In this document: piece after piece, positions 51,222 through 60,661 of the stretch
How positions within the stretch are numbered: position 1 is the stretch's first letter
How the letters are laid out: the number at the start of each line of letters is the position of its first letter
Assembly (NCBI GenBank): GCA_021736785.1
Contig: JAIPFF010000001.1
Span: forward strand, 1-64,000
DNA length: 64,000 bases
Direction: 5' to 3'
Origin: Thiohalocapsa sp.
GTDB taxonomy: Bacteria; Pseudomonadota; Gammaproteobacteria; Chromatiales; Chromatiaceae
Position numbers and translations under genes: made by a program
Notes under the pieces: generated by a model
Told to the model about the DNA's origin: nothing
What the model saw: the letters and a program-made list of their open reading frames with translations, nothing else
Database searches by the model: none

Positions 51222-53321
51222 TCAGCCGGCAGTCGCCGTTGCCTGCGCCGATGAGTCGTTTGCGGGCTCGCCTTCGGCCCGGATGCCCGGACGCCGTGCG
51301 GCCTCGGCCTGTTTCCGTGCCCGGAGCTCATCGTCGCAGATCGGACAGAACTCGTGCTCGCCGGCGATGTAGCCGTGGTGCGGGCAGATCGAGAACACGG
51401 GTGTCACCGTGATGTAGGGCAGCCGGAAGTTCGTCAGCGAGCGGCGCACCAAGCGCTTGCAGGCCTCGGTGGAGCTGATGTGCTCGCTCATGTAGAGGTG
51501 CAGCACGGTGCCGCCGGTGTACTTGGACTGCAAGGCGTGCTGCATCTCCAGTGCCTGGTACGGATCATCGGTGTAGCCCGCCGGCAGCTGGGACGAGTTC
51601 GTGTAGTACGGCGCCTCGTCGGAGCCGGACTGGATGATGCCGGGGAAGCGCTTCTTGTCCTCGCGGGCAAAGCGGTAGGTGGTGCCCTCGGCCGGCGTCG
51701 CCTCGAGGTTGTACATGTGGCCGGTTTCTTCCTGGAAGGTCACCATGCGCGTGCGCACGTGGTCCAGGAAGCGCTCGGCGAAGGCGTGCCCCCACTCGGT
51801 GGTGATGTCTTCGGCATCGTCGGTGAAGTTGCGGATCAGCTCATTGATGCCGTTGACGCCGATGGTGCTGAAGTGGTTACGCAGCGTACCGAGGTAGCGC
51901 TTGGTATAGGGGAAGAGCCCGGCGTCCATGTGGCGCTGGATCACCTTGCGCTTGAGCTCCAGGCTCTTGCGGGCCAGTTCCAGCAGCCGGTCGAGCTGCG
52001 CGAGCAGACCGGCCTCGTCGCCGCGGTGGGTGTGGCCGAGGCGCGCGCAGTTGACGGTGACGACGCCGAGGGACCCGGTCTGCTCGGCGGAGCCGAACAG
52101 CCCGTTGCCGCGCTTGAGCAGCTCGCGCAGGTCCAACTGCAGGCGGCAGCACATGGAGCGCACCATGTTCGGCGAGAGCTCCGAGTTGATGAAGTTCTGG
52201 AAGTAGGGCAGGCCGTACTTGGCCGTCATCGCGAACAGCAGCTCGGCGTTCTCGCTCTCCCAGGGGAAGTCCGGCGTGATGTTGTAGGTCGGAATCGGGA
52301 ACGTGAAGATACGGCCCTTGGCGTCGCCCTCGGTCATCACCTCGATGTAGGCGCGGTTGATCAGGTCCATTTCGGCCTGCAGGTCGCCGTAGGTGAAGGG
52401 CTGCTCGACGCCGCCGATCAACGGCACCTGCTCGCGCAGGTCCTCCGGGCAGACCCAGTCGAAGGTCAGGTTCGTGAACGGCGTCTGGCAGCCCCAGCGC
52501 GAGGGCACGTTGAGGTTGTAGATCAGCTCCTGGATGTACTGCTTGACCTGCTTATAGCTCAGACCGTCGATGCGCACGTATGGCGCCATGTAGGTATCGA
52601 AGCTGGAGAAGGCCTGGGCGCCGGCCCATTCGTTCTGCAGCGTGCCGAGGAAATTGACGATCTGCCCGATGGCCGACGACATATGCTTCGGCGGGCCGGC
52701 CTCCACCTTGCCGGGTACGCCGTTCAGCCCCTCGTTGAGCAGGGTGCGCAGGGACCATCCGGCGCAATAACCCGCGAGCATGTCGAGATCGTGGATATGC
52801 ATGTCGCCGTCGCGATGGGCCTGGCCGACCTCGGGCGGGTAGACGTGGCTCAGCCAGTAGTTGGCGATCATCTTGCCCGAGGTGTTCAGAATCAGCCCGC
52901 CCAGGGAGTAGCCCTGGTTGGCGTTGGCGGCGACGCGCCAATCGGAGCGGTCCAGATATTCGTTGATGGACGAGGCGACATCCACCAGCGTGTGCCGGTC
53001 CGCGCGCAGCTTGGCGCGCTGCTCGCGGTAGACGATGTAGGAGCGGGCGGTCTCGAAGTGGTTGGCGCTGATCAGCGTCTGCTCGACGATGTCCTGGATG
53101 CCCTCGATGTCGGGCACCCGGCCGCTGTTGCAGCGGTGGGCGATGACCTTGACCACCTGAGCGCACAGCAGCGCCGCTTCCAGCTCGGCGTACTCGCCGG
53201 TGGCGCGCCCGGCGCGCAGGATGGCGGATTCGATTTTGGCGCCGTCGAAGGGGACTTCCTCGCCGCTGCGCTTGCGAACCCGTGTCGGCAGTGTGGCGAG
53301 TGCCGGCGGTATCTTATCCAT
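51222..53321 (-). CDS. nrdD: anaerobic ribonucleoside-triphosphate reductase, large subunit without its glycyl-radical tail
   Basis: 699 residues. Seen: N-terminal ATP cone (~12-105), the class III ten-stranded barrel with conserved VFTFPIPTYNIT-like and MCCRLQLDL segments, and the zinc site CPHHGYIAGEHEFCPICDDE near residue 660. After this the protein ends in an Ala/Glu-rich tail (~30 residues) with no RVxGY motif; that motif is on the next small ORF. Upstream lie an NrdR-like box and a perfect FNR-like box, consistent with anaerobic use. Confidence 0.93.
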   Translation of the reverse strand: MDKIPPALATLPTRVRKRSGEEVPFDGAKIESAILRAGRATGEYAELEAALLCAQVVKVIAHRCNSGRVPDIEGIQDIVEQTLISANHFETARSYIVYREQRAKLRADRHTLVDVASSINEYLDRSDWRVAANANQGYSLGGLILNTSGKMIANYWLSHVYPPEVGQAHRDGDMHIHDLDMLAGYCAGWSLRTLLNEGLNGVPGKVEAGPPKHMSSAIGQIVNFLGTLQNEWAGAQAFSSFDTYMAPYVRIDGLSYKQVKQYIQELIYNLNVPSRWGCQTPFTNLTFDWVCPEDLREQVPLIGGVEQPFTYGDLQAEMDLINRAYIEVMTEGDAKGRIFTFPIPTYNITPDFPWESENAELLFAMTAKYGLPYFQNFINSELSPNMVRSMCCRLQLDLRELLKRGNGLFGSAEQTGSLGVVTVNCARLGHTHRGDEAGLLAQLDRLLELARKSLELKRKVIQRHMDAGLFPYTKRYLGTLRNHFSTIGVNGINELIRNFTDDAEDITTEWGHAFAERFLDHVRTRMVTFQEETGHMYNLEATPAEGTTYRFAREDKKRFPGIIQSGSDEAPYYTNSSQLPAGYTDDPYQALEMQHALQSKYTGGTVLHLYMSEHISSTEACKRLVRRSLTNFRLPYITVTPVFSICPHHGYIAGEHEFCPICDDELRARKQAEAARRPGIRAEGEPANDSSAQATATAG

Positions 53322-53343
53322 CTTGTCTCCCCCTCCCCTGAAG

Positions 53344-53359
53344 GCGCTATATATTGTGC
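53344..53359. promoter_or_regulatory. NrdR box upstream of nrdD
   Basis: GCGCTATATATTGTGC matches the NrdR consensus (acaCwAtATaTwGwgt) at the central ten positions. A weaker TATATA element follows at 53367-53372, and another CCTATATGTGG lies near 53437. Confidence 0.65.
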
Positions 53360-53410
53360 TGGCGAGTATATAGGCGCCTAGATGTAGTTTCTGGGTGGGC
53401 TGGGGTGTTT

Positions 53411-53424
53411 TTGATCTCGATCAA
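53411..53424. promoter_or_regulatory. FNR/Dnr-like box
   Basis: TTGATCTCGATCAA, a perfect match to TTGAT-N4-ATCAA, 90 bases upstream of nrdD. Predicts oxygen-dependent activation of the nrdD operon. Confidence 0.8.
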
Positions 53425-53753
53425 TAAAGCACCCTATATGTGGGGTCATTGACCGGTGCCGGCACACTCCCTAGCGTTTGCGTGCATCTCGGGCCGTGTC
53501 CGGCTGTCGATCCACGCCGATGCCGCCCTGTCCGGCGAGGCGGCGCCGCTTTTCGGAAGGCGGCGGGAGGCGGCAAGAAGCCCGGCCGGACGTCGGCGGC
53601 GACTGCTACCATTGTCGACGCCGGGTGGTAACGGTGATGCGGTTGCACGGCGTTCGACGAGAAGACGTTCGGCGCGGCGCGGCGCCCGGCCGCGGGCGAT
53701 TCCGGCGGGGCAAGAGAGCTCAGTATCCAAGCGATCGGGCGGGGAGCGAGACA
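53425..53753. other. intergenic region
   Basis: 329 bases upstream of the dehydrogenase gene, GC-rich, no supported gene. Confidence 0.5.
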
Positions 53754-54638
53754 ATGGCAGAAACAATCGGCTTCATCGGCCTCGGGATCATGGGGTTGCC
53801 CATGGCCATCAACCTCATCGGCGCCGGTCATCGCCTGGTCGTGCACGCGCGGCGCGCCGAGTCCATGGCGCCGCTGGTGCAGGCCGGCGCGAAGGCTTGC
53901 GACAGTCCGGCCGCGGTGGCTTGGCAATCCACGGTGATCTTCACGATGGTTGCCGACACGCCCGACGTGGAGCAGGTCATGCTCGGCGAGCGCGGCGTGA
54001 TCGACGGCATTCAGGCCGGCAGTATCGCCGTCGATATGAGCACGATCTCGCCGTCGGCCACGCGGCACGTCTCCGCGCGCCTGTCCGAGCGGGGCGCCGA
54101 GATGCTCGATGCGCCGGTGTCCGGCGGCGATATCGGCGCAATCAACGGTACGCTGTCGATCATGGTGGGCGGCAACGAGACAGCCTTCGAGCGGGTACTG
54201 CCGTTGTTCGAGGTCTTGGGGCGCAATATCGTCCATGTCGGCCCGAGCGGGGCGGGGCAGGTCTGCAAGGCCTGCAACCAAATCGTCGTCGCGCAGACCA
54301 TCGCCGCGGTGGGCGAGGCGCTGCTGCTGGCCGAGGCGTCCGGCGTCGATGGCGCCAAGGTGCGTGAGTCTCTGCTCGGGGGCTTCGCCGGTAGCCGCAT
54401 TCTCGAAGTTCATGGCCAACGGATGCTCGACGCCAACTATGCGCCGGGGTTCAAGGCGAGTCTGCATCAGAAAGATATGCGCATCGTCCAAGAGGCGGCC
54501 CAGGAGCTCGGCATCGCATTGCCGGGTGCCTCGCAGGTGGCCCAGTATCTAAACGCCCTGGTCGGGCAGGGCTTCGGCGAGTTGGATTCGGCGTCCGTGT
54601 ATCGCATGCAGCGGCAGCTGAACGGGCGCTCGGATTGA
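53754..54638 (+). CDS. beta-hydroxyacid dehydrogenase (tartronate semialdehyde reductase-like)
   Basis: 294 residues from ATG 53754 with GGGGAG upstream. NADP-dependent reductase of the GarR/GlxR type. Seen: GFIGLGIMGLPMAINL nucleotide fold (5-20), the substrate-binding signature DAPVSGGDIGAINGTL (~118-133), catalytic Lys in GPSGAGQVCKACNQ and the KD segment LHQKDMRI. Reduces tartronate semialdehyde to glycerate or a related 3-hydroxyacid; exact substrate uncertain. Isolated gene. Confidence 0.9.
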   Translation: MAETIGFIGLGIMGLPMAINLIGAGHRLVVHARRAESMAPLVQAGAKACDSPAAVAWQSTVIFTMVADTPDVEQVMLGERGVIDGIQAGSIAVDMSTISPSATRHVSARLSERGAEMLDAPVSGGDIGAINGTLSIMVGGNETAFERVLPLFEVLGRNIVHVGPSGAGQVCKACNQIVVAQTIAAVGEALLLAEASGVDGAKVRESLLGGFAGSRILEVHGQRMLDANYAPGFKASLHQKDMRIVQEAAQELGIALPGASQVAQYLNALVGQGFGELDSASVYRMQRQLNGRSD

Positions 54639-54734
54639 TGCGAGGCTCGGCCCGCGCCGCGGCGCCTGCGCCCGTTTGCCCGCGGATCGCGGCCCCGGCG
54701 GCTGTGCCCCCGACCGGTCGGGCGCGGCCCCTGT

Positions 54735-54779
54735 GCGACTGCCTCAGCTGCGACTGCCTCAGCTGCGACTGCCTCAGCC
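54735..54779. repeat. three tandem copies of a 15-bp repeat
   Basis: GCGACTGCCTCAGCT twice and GCGACTGCCTCAGCC once. The third copy contains the marC stop codon. Confidence 0.9.
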
Positions 54780-55433
54780 GCCGCTCAGCTTGAATGCCCC
54801 GTTGATGCCGTCGACCAGCATCTGAACGCCGATCACCGCCAGTATTAGCCCCATCAACCGGGTAATGACATTGAGGCCGCTCTTGCCCAGAAAACGGGTC
54901 AGCCCCTCGCCGAAGACGAAGAACAGGAACGTGATCAGGCACAGCACGGCGAACGCCGAGATCGTGACCAGCATTTCGGCGGCGCCGCCGGTGGAGGCGA
55001 AATTCATCGCAGTCGCGATCGTGCCCGGCCCCGCCAAGATCGGGATCGCAAGCGGCGTAATGGCGACGCCGAGGGCCGCTTCGCGGCTGTCGCGCTGATC
55101 CGCCTCGCTCGGGTGATGCACGCTCGACGGGCTGCCGTGAAGCATCTGGTAGCCGATCAGCGCCACCAGCACCCCCCCGGTGATGCGGAAAGCCGGCAGC
55201 GTGATGCCGAACAGCGTGAAGATCAACGAGCCAAGCAGGCAGAACACGGTGACGATCGCAAACGTCGTCAGTGTCGCTTGCAGCGCGACACGCCGGCGCA
55301 AGCCCCGCTCGTCGCTGGCGGTGAGTCCGAGAAACACCGTTGTGTTGGCGATCGGATTCATGATGGCGAAAAAGCCCATGAACACCGACAGCGCGTGGCC
55401 GACGGCTGCTTTATCTACAACGATCCCTTCCAA
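54774..55433 (-). CDS. MarC family integral membrane protein
   Basis: 219 residues with six membrane segments. Seen: the MarC pattern FMGFFAIMNPIANTTVFLGLT, GITLPAFRITGGVLV and the LAIPILAGPGTIATAM segment. Known: MarC proteins are uncharacterised; earlier linked by name to multiple antibiotic resistance, but no transport activity is proven. Its stop codon lies in a 15-bp tandem repeat. Confidence 0.92.
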   Translation of the reverse strand: MEGIVVDKAAVGHALSVFMGFFAIMNPIANTTVFLGLTASDERGLRRRVALQATLTTFAIVTVFCLLGSLIFTLFGITLPAFRITGGVLVALIGYQMLHGSPSSVHHPSEADQRDSREAALGVAITPLAIPILAGPGTIATAMNFASTGGAAEMLVTISAFAVLCLITFLFFVFGEGLTRFLGKSGLNVITRLMGLILAVIGVQMLVDGINGAFKLSGG

Positions 55434-55490
55434 TTTCCGACTCCCATGACGAATCCCGGCGTGGAGTTTGACGCGCCGTCCGCCTACTGC

Positions 55491-55880
55491 TCAGCGATAA
55501 ACGCGATCGGCGACGCCGTTGACGACCGAAACGATCGCGATGCCCTCTTTGCCGAGCGGGCAGATGTAATTGACGATAATGACGGATTGAGTGTCGGCGC
55601 CGGCCCGCGAGCGCGAGACCGGAGCGAGCGCCAAGCCGCCTTGATCGTGCAAAAGGCAGCCGCAGGCGACTAGCTGCTCGCTCGTCATGCCGGGCTTCGG
55701 CGTGCAGTTGCGCTTGCTCGACTGCGGCCCCGTCTGACAGCCGGCCAGCGCGCTGCCGAGCACGACGAGCGAGACAGCGGCCGCTGCTAGCGCGGCGGGC
55801 CGGGGCAACAGCCTGAGGCTCTTGGATCTGTCGGATGCCCGGGGCCGACTTCCTTGGCCGGGGCTAAGCCTGCTCGACAT
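55491..55880 (-). CDS. putative lipoprotein
   Basis: 129 residues. Seen: hydrophobic segment ending in lipobox LGSALAGC (Cys ~48), then a small cysteine-bearing domain (CTPKPGMTSEQLVACGCLLHD) and strand-rich C-terminus. No family recognised. It overlaps the upstream small gene by 17 bases. The N-terminus before the lipobox is unusually long, so the true start may be later. Confidence 0.6.
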   Translation of the reverse strand: MSSRLSPGQGSRPRASDRSKSLRLLPRPAALAAAAVSLVVLGSALAGCQTGPQSSKRNCTPKPGMTSEQLVACGCLLHDQGGLALAPVSRSRAGADTQSVIIVNYICPLGKEGIAIVSVVNGVADRVYR

Positions 55881-56049
55881 CGGCGAGCGCGGCCTTCAGG
55901 GCCTGAAAGATCAGCGCCCTGGCCTGCTGCTCGTCGATTTCCGGAACTTCCCACCCCATGATCCGGCAATACTTTTTCACCAGGTGCTGCACGTCGTGCT
56001 CCAGTTCCGCGCGGTAGCGCTCGATCTCGACTCGTTCCAAATCGGCCAT
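55864..56049 (-). CDS. small conserved hypothetical protein
   Basis: 61 residues, helical and acidic (LERVEIERYRAELEHDVQHLVKKYCRIMGWEVPEIDEQQARALIFQALKAAL, shown as segments LERVEIERYRAEL and ARALIFQALKAALADV). No family recognised. ATG 56049 follows CGGAGCAAAT. Possibly co-transcribed with the lipoprotein gene. Confidence 0.6.
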   Translation of the reverse strand: MADLERVEIERYRAELEHDVQHLVKKYCRIMGWEVPEIDEQQARALIFQALKAALADVEQA

Positions 56050-56283
56050 GGCATTTGCTCCGGTTGTTGCGCTGGAAAAACCAGCCCTGCCGCCTACACA
56101 TGATAGGAGATTCCGTTACGCCGCGGCGCGCCGTGGCGAATCCGGGCCTTACGGAAAGTTAATGCGCCGGCAATCGCCGGGTAACTGCGCCGACTCGATG
56201 ATATCCGACGACGCGAAGGGGCCGCGACGGCGAGCACAGAGCCGCCCGCGAGCTGCCCGACAACGATTGCGAGGAGATTTGCC

Positions 56284-57783
56284 ATGACTCATTTATTCCC
56301 TGCCTCGGTAATGCGCCTCCCTGTGCGCCGCTCGGCCGTCGCCGGTGCCGTTGCCCTTGCCCTTGCCGCCGGGTGGCAGCTTGCTCCGCCGGTTGCCGCG
56401 GCACCGTCGGACGATCTCGTCCGGGCGCCGTTGGCGGCCCCCGTCGGCCCGCCCGGCTTTGCCGATGTGGCCGAGCGGGTCACGCCGGCCGTGGTCAACG
56501 TCACCGTCAAGCAAAAGCCGATGCAGCGCATGTCGATGAACGGCCGCAGCCTGCCCGAGGGCTCGCCGCTGCAGGAATTCTTCGAGCAGTTCGGCATGTC
56601 GCCGGAGCTGCCGATGCCCCACGCGCGCCAAGGCGAAGGCTCCGGCTTCATCGTCGACCCGGAGGGATACATCGTCACCAATAACCACGTCATCGAGGGC
56701 GCGGAAGCGATCGAGGTCACACTCAACGACGGCACGAGTCTGGAAGCCCGCATCATCGGTCGCGATCCGAAGACCGACCTGGCTCTGGTCAAGGTCGACG
56801 TCGCCGAGGGGCTGCCCTATGTCGAGCTCGGCAACAGTGCCGAGGCGCGCGTCGGCGACTGGGTGCTGGCGGTCGGCAATCCCTTCGGCCTCGGAGGGTC
56901 CGTCAACGCCGGCATCATCTCGGCACGCGGGCGCGACATCCAGTCCGGTCCCTACGACGACTATCTGCAAATCGATGCGCCGATCAACCGCGGTAATTCC
57001 GGCGGACCGTTGTTCGATGCGCGCGGACGGGTCATCGGCGTCAATACCGCCATCTATTCGCCGAGCGGCGGCAACATCGGCATCGGCTTTGCCATCCCCG
57101 CCGAGACCGCGGCGGACATCGTGGCGGACCTGCGCGCGGACGGGCGCGTCGAGCGCGGCTGGCTCGGCGTGCAGATTCAGCCGGTGACCGAACAGGTTGC
57201 CGAGAGTCTCGGTCTCGACCAGGCCGAAGGGGTGCTGGTGGCGGATGTCCTCGACAACGGTCCCGCGAAGGGGGCCGGCGTGCGCAGCGGCGACGTCATC
57301 GTCCGCGCCGCGGGCCAACCGATGAAAGAGTACCGAGATCTGACCAAGTTGGTCGCCGGCATCGAGGCCGGTACCGAGATCGAGCTTAAGGTGATCCGCG
57401 ACGGCAAGACCCTCGATATCGGCGTGACGATCGGGCGCATGCCGACCGACGACGTTGCCCGCGTCGCACCTGCGGCACCGGAGGAGGACCAAGCCCGCAT
57501 CGGACTTTTCTTGGCGCCGCTGACGCCGGAAGTGCGCGCCGAACGCGGTTTGGATGCCGACGCCGCCGGCGTGCTGGTGGCGCAAGTCGAGGCCGGCAGC
57601 CCCGCCCAGCAGGCCGGAATCCGTGCCGGCAATTTGATCTCGATGGTCGGGCAGCAGCAGGTTTCGACGCCGGACGAGGTGGCCGACGCCGTGCGCGAGG
57701 CGGCCAAGCAGGATCGCCCGTCGGTGCTGCTGCGGGTGGAGGCCGACGGCGAACAGCGCTTCGTGGCCGTGCCGTTCGCTTGA
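56284..57783 (+). CDS. degP: DegP/MucD-type periplasmic serine protease
   Basis: 499 residues from ATG 56284 with GAGGAGA upstream. Signal peptide to ~residue 40. Catalytic triad visible: His135 (TNNHVIEG), Asp165 (DPKTDLALV) and Ser239 (RGNSGGPLFD). Two PDZ domains follow (~275-370 and ~400-490). Degrades misfolded envelope proteins. Followed by a two-component system 170 bases on, a combination that suggests envelope-stress sensing, though no direct regulator of degP can be read. Confidence 0.95.
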   Translation: MTHLFPASVMRLPVRRSAVAGAVALALAAGWQLAPPVAAAPSDDLVRAPLAAPVGPPGFADVAERVTPAVVNVTVKQKPMQRMSMNGRSLPEGSPLQEFFEQFGMSPELPMPHARQGEGSGFIVDPEGYIVTNNHVIEGAEAIEVTLNDGTSLEARIIGRDPKTDLALVKVDVAEGLPYVELGNSAEARVGDWVLAVGNPFGLGGSVNAGIISARGRDIQSGPYDDYLQIDAPINRGNSGGPLFDARGRVIGVNTAIYSPSGGNIGIGFAIPAETAADIVADLRADGRVERGWLGVQIQPVTEQVAESLGLDQAEGVLVADVLDNGPAKGAGVRSGDVIVRAAGQPMKEYRDLTKLVAGIEAGTEIELKVIRDGKTLDIGVTIGRMPTDDVARVAPAAPEEDQARIGLFLAPLTPEVRAERGLDADAAGVLVAQVEAGSPAQQAGIRAGNLISMVGQQQVSTPDEVADAVREAAKQDRPSVLLRVEADGEQRFVAVPFA

Positions 57784-57955
57784 TGCTCGTCAAGCGGTTC
57801 CGTGCTCCGGGCGCCGAGGCGGCCTGATCTGCAACCGGGATTCCAGACCGGGGTCCGCGACCGAGATCGGCAGCCGGCAGCAAACACCCCGCGGCGCCGC
57901 AACAGCGCAGCGGGGGCAGCGCCGGCGCCGAACCGCAACAACGCCTCTTATCACT

Positions 57956-58636
57956 ATGCGCGTGCTCGTTATCGAAGATGATGCGCAACTCGGCGCCTAC
58001 CTGACCAAGGCCCTCGGCGAGACGGGGGCCGTGGTCGATCACTGCGCCGACGGTCGTGAAGGGCTGTTCCTCGCCGCCGGCAACGATTACGACGTGCTGG
58101 TGATCGACCGCATGCTGCCGTCGCTGGACGGTCTCGGTATTCTGCGCACGCTGCGCGCGGCCGGCGACAAAACGCCGGTGCTCATTCTCAGTGCTTTGGG
58201 CGAAGTCGATGACCGCGTCGACGGTCTGCGCGCCGGCGGCGACGATTATCTGGTCAAGCCGTTCGCGTTCTCCGAGCTGCATGCCCGGATCGAGGCGCTA
58301 CTGCGCCGCGCCGCTCCGGCGGGCGACTTGCCGGAGACACGTCTCAAGGTGGCCGACCTGGAAATGGACCTCCTCACGCGGGCGGTCACGCGCGAAGGCA
58401 AGCCCGTGTCGCTGCAGCCGCGCGAGTTCCGGCTGTTGGAGTACTTGATGCGCCATGCCGGGCAGGTGGTCACACGCACGATGCTGCTGGAGCATGTGTG
58501 GGACTACAATTTCGACCCGCAGACCAACGTCATCGATGTCCACATCAGCCGGCTGCGTGGCAAGATCGACCGCGACTTCGCGCATCCGCTGCTGCACACG
58601 GTGCGCGGTGCCGGCTATGTGATTCGTGAGCCCTGA
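57956..58636 (+). CDS. OmpR-family response regulator
   Basis: 226 residues. Receiver domain with phospho-acceptor Asp51 (DVLVIDRMLP) and acidic pocket IEDD (6-9), Lys in VKPF, then a winged-helix DNA-binding domain (~130-225, ending RTVRGAGYVIRE-like). Four bases separate its stop from the kinase start, so the pair is one transcript. Target genes not evident; degP immediately upstream is a candidate. Confidence 0.94.
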   Translation: MRVLVIEDDAQLGAYLTKALGETGAVVDHCADGREGLFLAAGNDYDVLVIDRMLPSLDGLGILRTLRAAGDKTPVLILSALGEVDDRVDGLRAGGDDYLVKPFAFSELHARIEALLRRAAPAGDLPETRLKVADLEMDLLTRAVTREGKPVSLQPREFRLLEYLMRHAGQVVTRTMLLEHVWDYNFDPQTNVIDVHISRLRGKIDRDFAHPLLHTVRGAGYVIREP

Positions 58637-58639
58637 TTC

Positions 58640-60232
58640 GTGAGTCCGGAGCCGCGGGCGCAAAGACCGTCCGTCGCGCCGGTCCCGGCGGCCGAGCGGC
58701 CGGTCAAGGCGACAGCCGCCTCCGCTCCCGCCGGCCACCGGACGGGGGTGTTGAGCCGGCTTGCCTCGGCCAAGACCCGTTTTATTCTCTCCAGCTTCAC
58801 GTTCCGCCTTGCGCTGCTCTATGTGCTGCTGCTGGGTGCTTCGGTCGCGATTCTGCTCGGCTTCATTTATTGGTCGACGGCCGGTTATATGACCCGGCAG
58901 ATCGACGCCACCATCGGCGCCGAGATACAGGGCCTGGCCGAACAGTACCGTCGACGCGGCATCAACGGCTTGTCTTCTTTGATCAGCGAGCGCATCGCGC
59001 GCGACCCGGCCGGCGCCGGCGTCTACCTGCTGACGGATAGTGATTTGCAGCCCGTGATCGGTAATCTCGACGCTTGGCCGCGCGCGGAGCCGGACCGCGA
59101 CGGCTGGATCGACTTTCGCTTGCGCGAGGAGCACTCGGGGGACGACGGCGTGGAGCTTCGCGAGCACGCCGCACGTGCAAAAGTGTTCCGCTTGCGCGGC
59201 GGTTTGCGGCTGTTGGTGGGCCGCGACGTGCGCGAGCTCACCGCGACGCGCCGGCTGATCCAGGATGCGCTGGGCTGGGGGCTCGCCATCACCGCGGCGC
59301 TGGCACTGCTCGGCGGCTGGCTGCTCAGCGCAGGCGTGGTGCGTCGCTTGGAGGGCATCAATCAGGTCAGCCGCGAGATCATGGAGGGGGACCTGTCGCG
59401 GCGGGTTCCCACCAACGGCAGCGACGACGAGCTCGACCGGCTGGCGGTCAATCTCAACCGAATGCTGGAGCGCATCGAGACGCTGATGGCAAGTGTTCGC
59501 CAAGTCTCAGACAACATCGCGCACGACCTGCGAACGCCTCTCAGCCGGCTTCACACCAAGCTCGCGGAGCTGCGCGATGCGGGGCTGAGCGACGCGCTGG
59601 CGGTTCGTGTCGAGGCGGCGATGTCGGATGCGGAGGAGTTGCTGGGCGCCTTCAGTGCGCTGCTGCGAATTGCCCGGGTCGAGTCCGGCAGCCGCCGCGC
59701 CGCCTTCGCCGATCTCGATTTGTTGCCGCTGCTGCTCGATGTTGCCGAGCTGTACGAGCCGCTGGCCGCCGATCGGCTGCAGGCTCTGGAGGTGCTTCCG
59801 CCCGCGCCGGGCGATGCCGGCGAGGGCGCGGCACGGGGCCGGCTGCAGGTGCATGGAGACCGCGATCTGCTGTTTCAGGCCATCGCCAACCTGCTCGACA
59901 ACGCCATCAAGTACACCCCGCCCGGCGGACGCATCCGGCTCGACGCCGAGCGGCGCGGCGAGAGCGTGGTGGTGCGCGTCTCGGACTCCGGGCCAGGCAT
60001 TCCGGCGGCGCTGCGCGACAAGGTCCTGCAGCGCTTTTATCGGGTCGACCAAAGCCGCTCGGCGCCGGGCCACGGACTCGGGCTTAGCCTGGTGCGCGCC
60101 GTCGCGCAACTGCACGGCGCCGAGCTCGAGTTGGAGGATGCGGCGCCGGGACTGCGCGTCACGCTGCGCTTGCCGGTGCACGCCGACGGCCAGCGTCCGA
60201 GCGCTCAAGGCGGACAAACCTCGGCTTCGTGA
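58640..60232 (+). CDS. sensor histidine kinase
   Basis: 530 residues from GTG 58640. Two membrane segments (~57-78 and ~214-233) flank a periplasmic sensor loop of ~130 residues; then HAMP (~232-285), DHp with phospho-acceptor His295 in DNIAHDLRTPL, and HATPase with N-box NLLDNAIKYT, DSGPGIP and GHGLGLSLV. Partner of the response regulator. The first ~45 residues are Arg/Pro/Ala-rich and may be an overlong start. Confidence 0.94.
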   Translation: MSPEPRAQRPSVAPVPAAERPVKATAASAPAGHRTGVLSRLASAKTRFILSSFTFRLALLYVLLLGASVAILLGFIYWSTAGYMTRQIDATIGAEIQGLAEQYRRRGINGLSSLISERIARDPAGAGVYLLTDSDLQPVIGNLDAWPRAEPDRDGWIDFRLREEHSGDDGVELREHAARAKVFRLRGGLRLLVGRDVRELTATRRLIQDALGWGLAITAALALLGGWLLSAGVVRRLEGINQVSREIMEGDLSRRVPTNGSDDELDRLAVNLNRMLERIETLMASVRQVSDNIAHDLRTPLSRLHTKLAELRDAGLSDALAVRVEAAMSDAEELLGAFSALLRIARVESGSRRAAFADLDLLPLLLDVAELYEPLAADRLQALEVLPPAPGDAGEGAARGRLQVHGDRDLLFQAIANLLDNAIKYTPPGGRIRLDAERRGESVVVRVSDSGPGIPAALRDKVLQRFYRVDQSRSAPGHGLGLSLVRAVAQLHGAELELEDAAPGLRVTLRLPVHADGQRPSAQGGQTSAS

Positions 60233-60661
60233 GCGCGAGTGTGACGGACCCGGCAAGTGTGGCGCCGCGCATCCGCTATCGTGCGCTTCGGCGCAGGCCG
60301 ATCGATCGGTGCCCGCCGCCGAGAGGCGAGGCGGAAACCGTTCTGTTCGCTATCGCCGGGCGATTGTTATTGTTGAACGAGGTGCAGGCGCAAGGCCGCT
60401 CGAGCACGCCGGTGCAAGCCGCGCGGCTCGTGAAACGCCAAGTGCGTTGGCCGTTTCTCGGCACGGCTCGCGTCGCATTGCAATAGCCGAGCATTGTGGC
60501 GATACTCGATTCAGCCCACCAAGGAAAGGTTGCCGGACGCGACAACTGCATCGACATCATTCGCAGGCGCTCTAGCGGCCCTCTGTTTCCGGTCCCTCGC
60601 CACGAAAAGCGATCCTTGCCGATCGCGTCATTCACGCGCTCGCTGTCGAAGGAGCCAGCAC
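60233..60661. other. intergenic region, no convincing gene
   Basis: 429 bases between the kinase and the cupin gene. An 85-codon frame from GTG 60229 overlaps the kinase stop but has Arg/Pro-biased, unrecognisable content; I do not call it. Confidence 0.5.

Noticed and set aside
60229-60486. 85-codon frame overlapping the kinase stop
   Set aside because: Arg/Pro-rich, no family, weak start; more likely non-coding.
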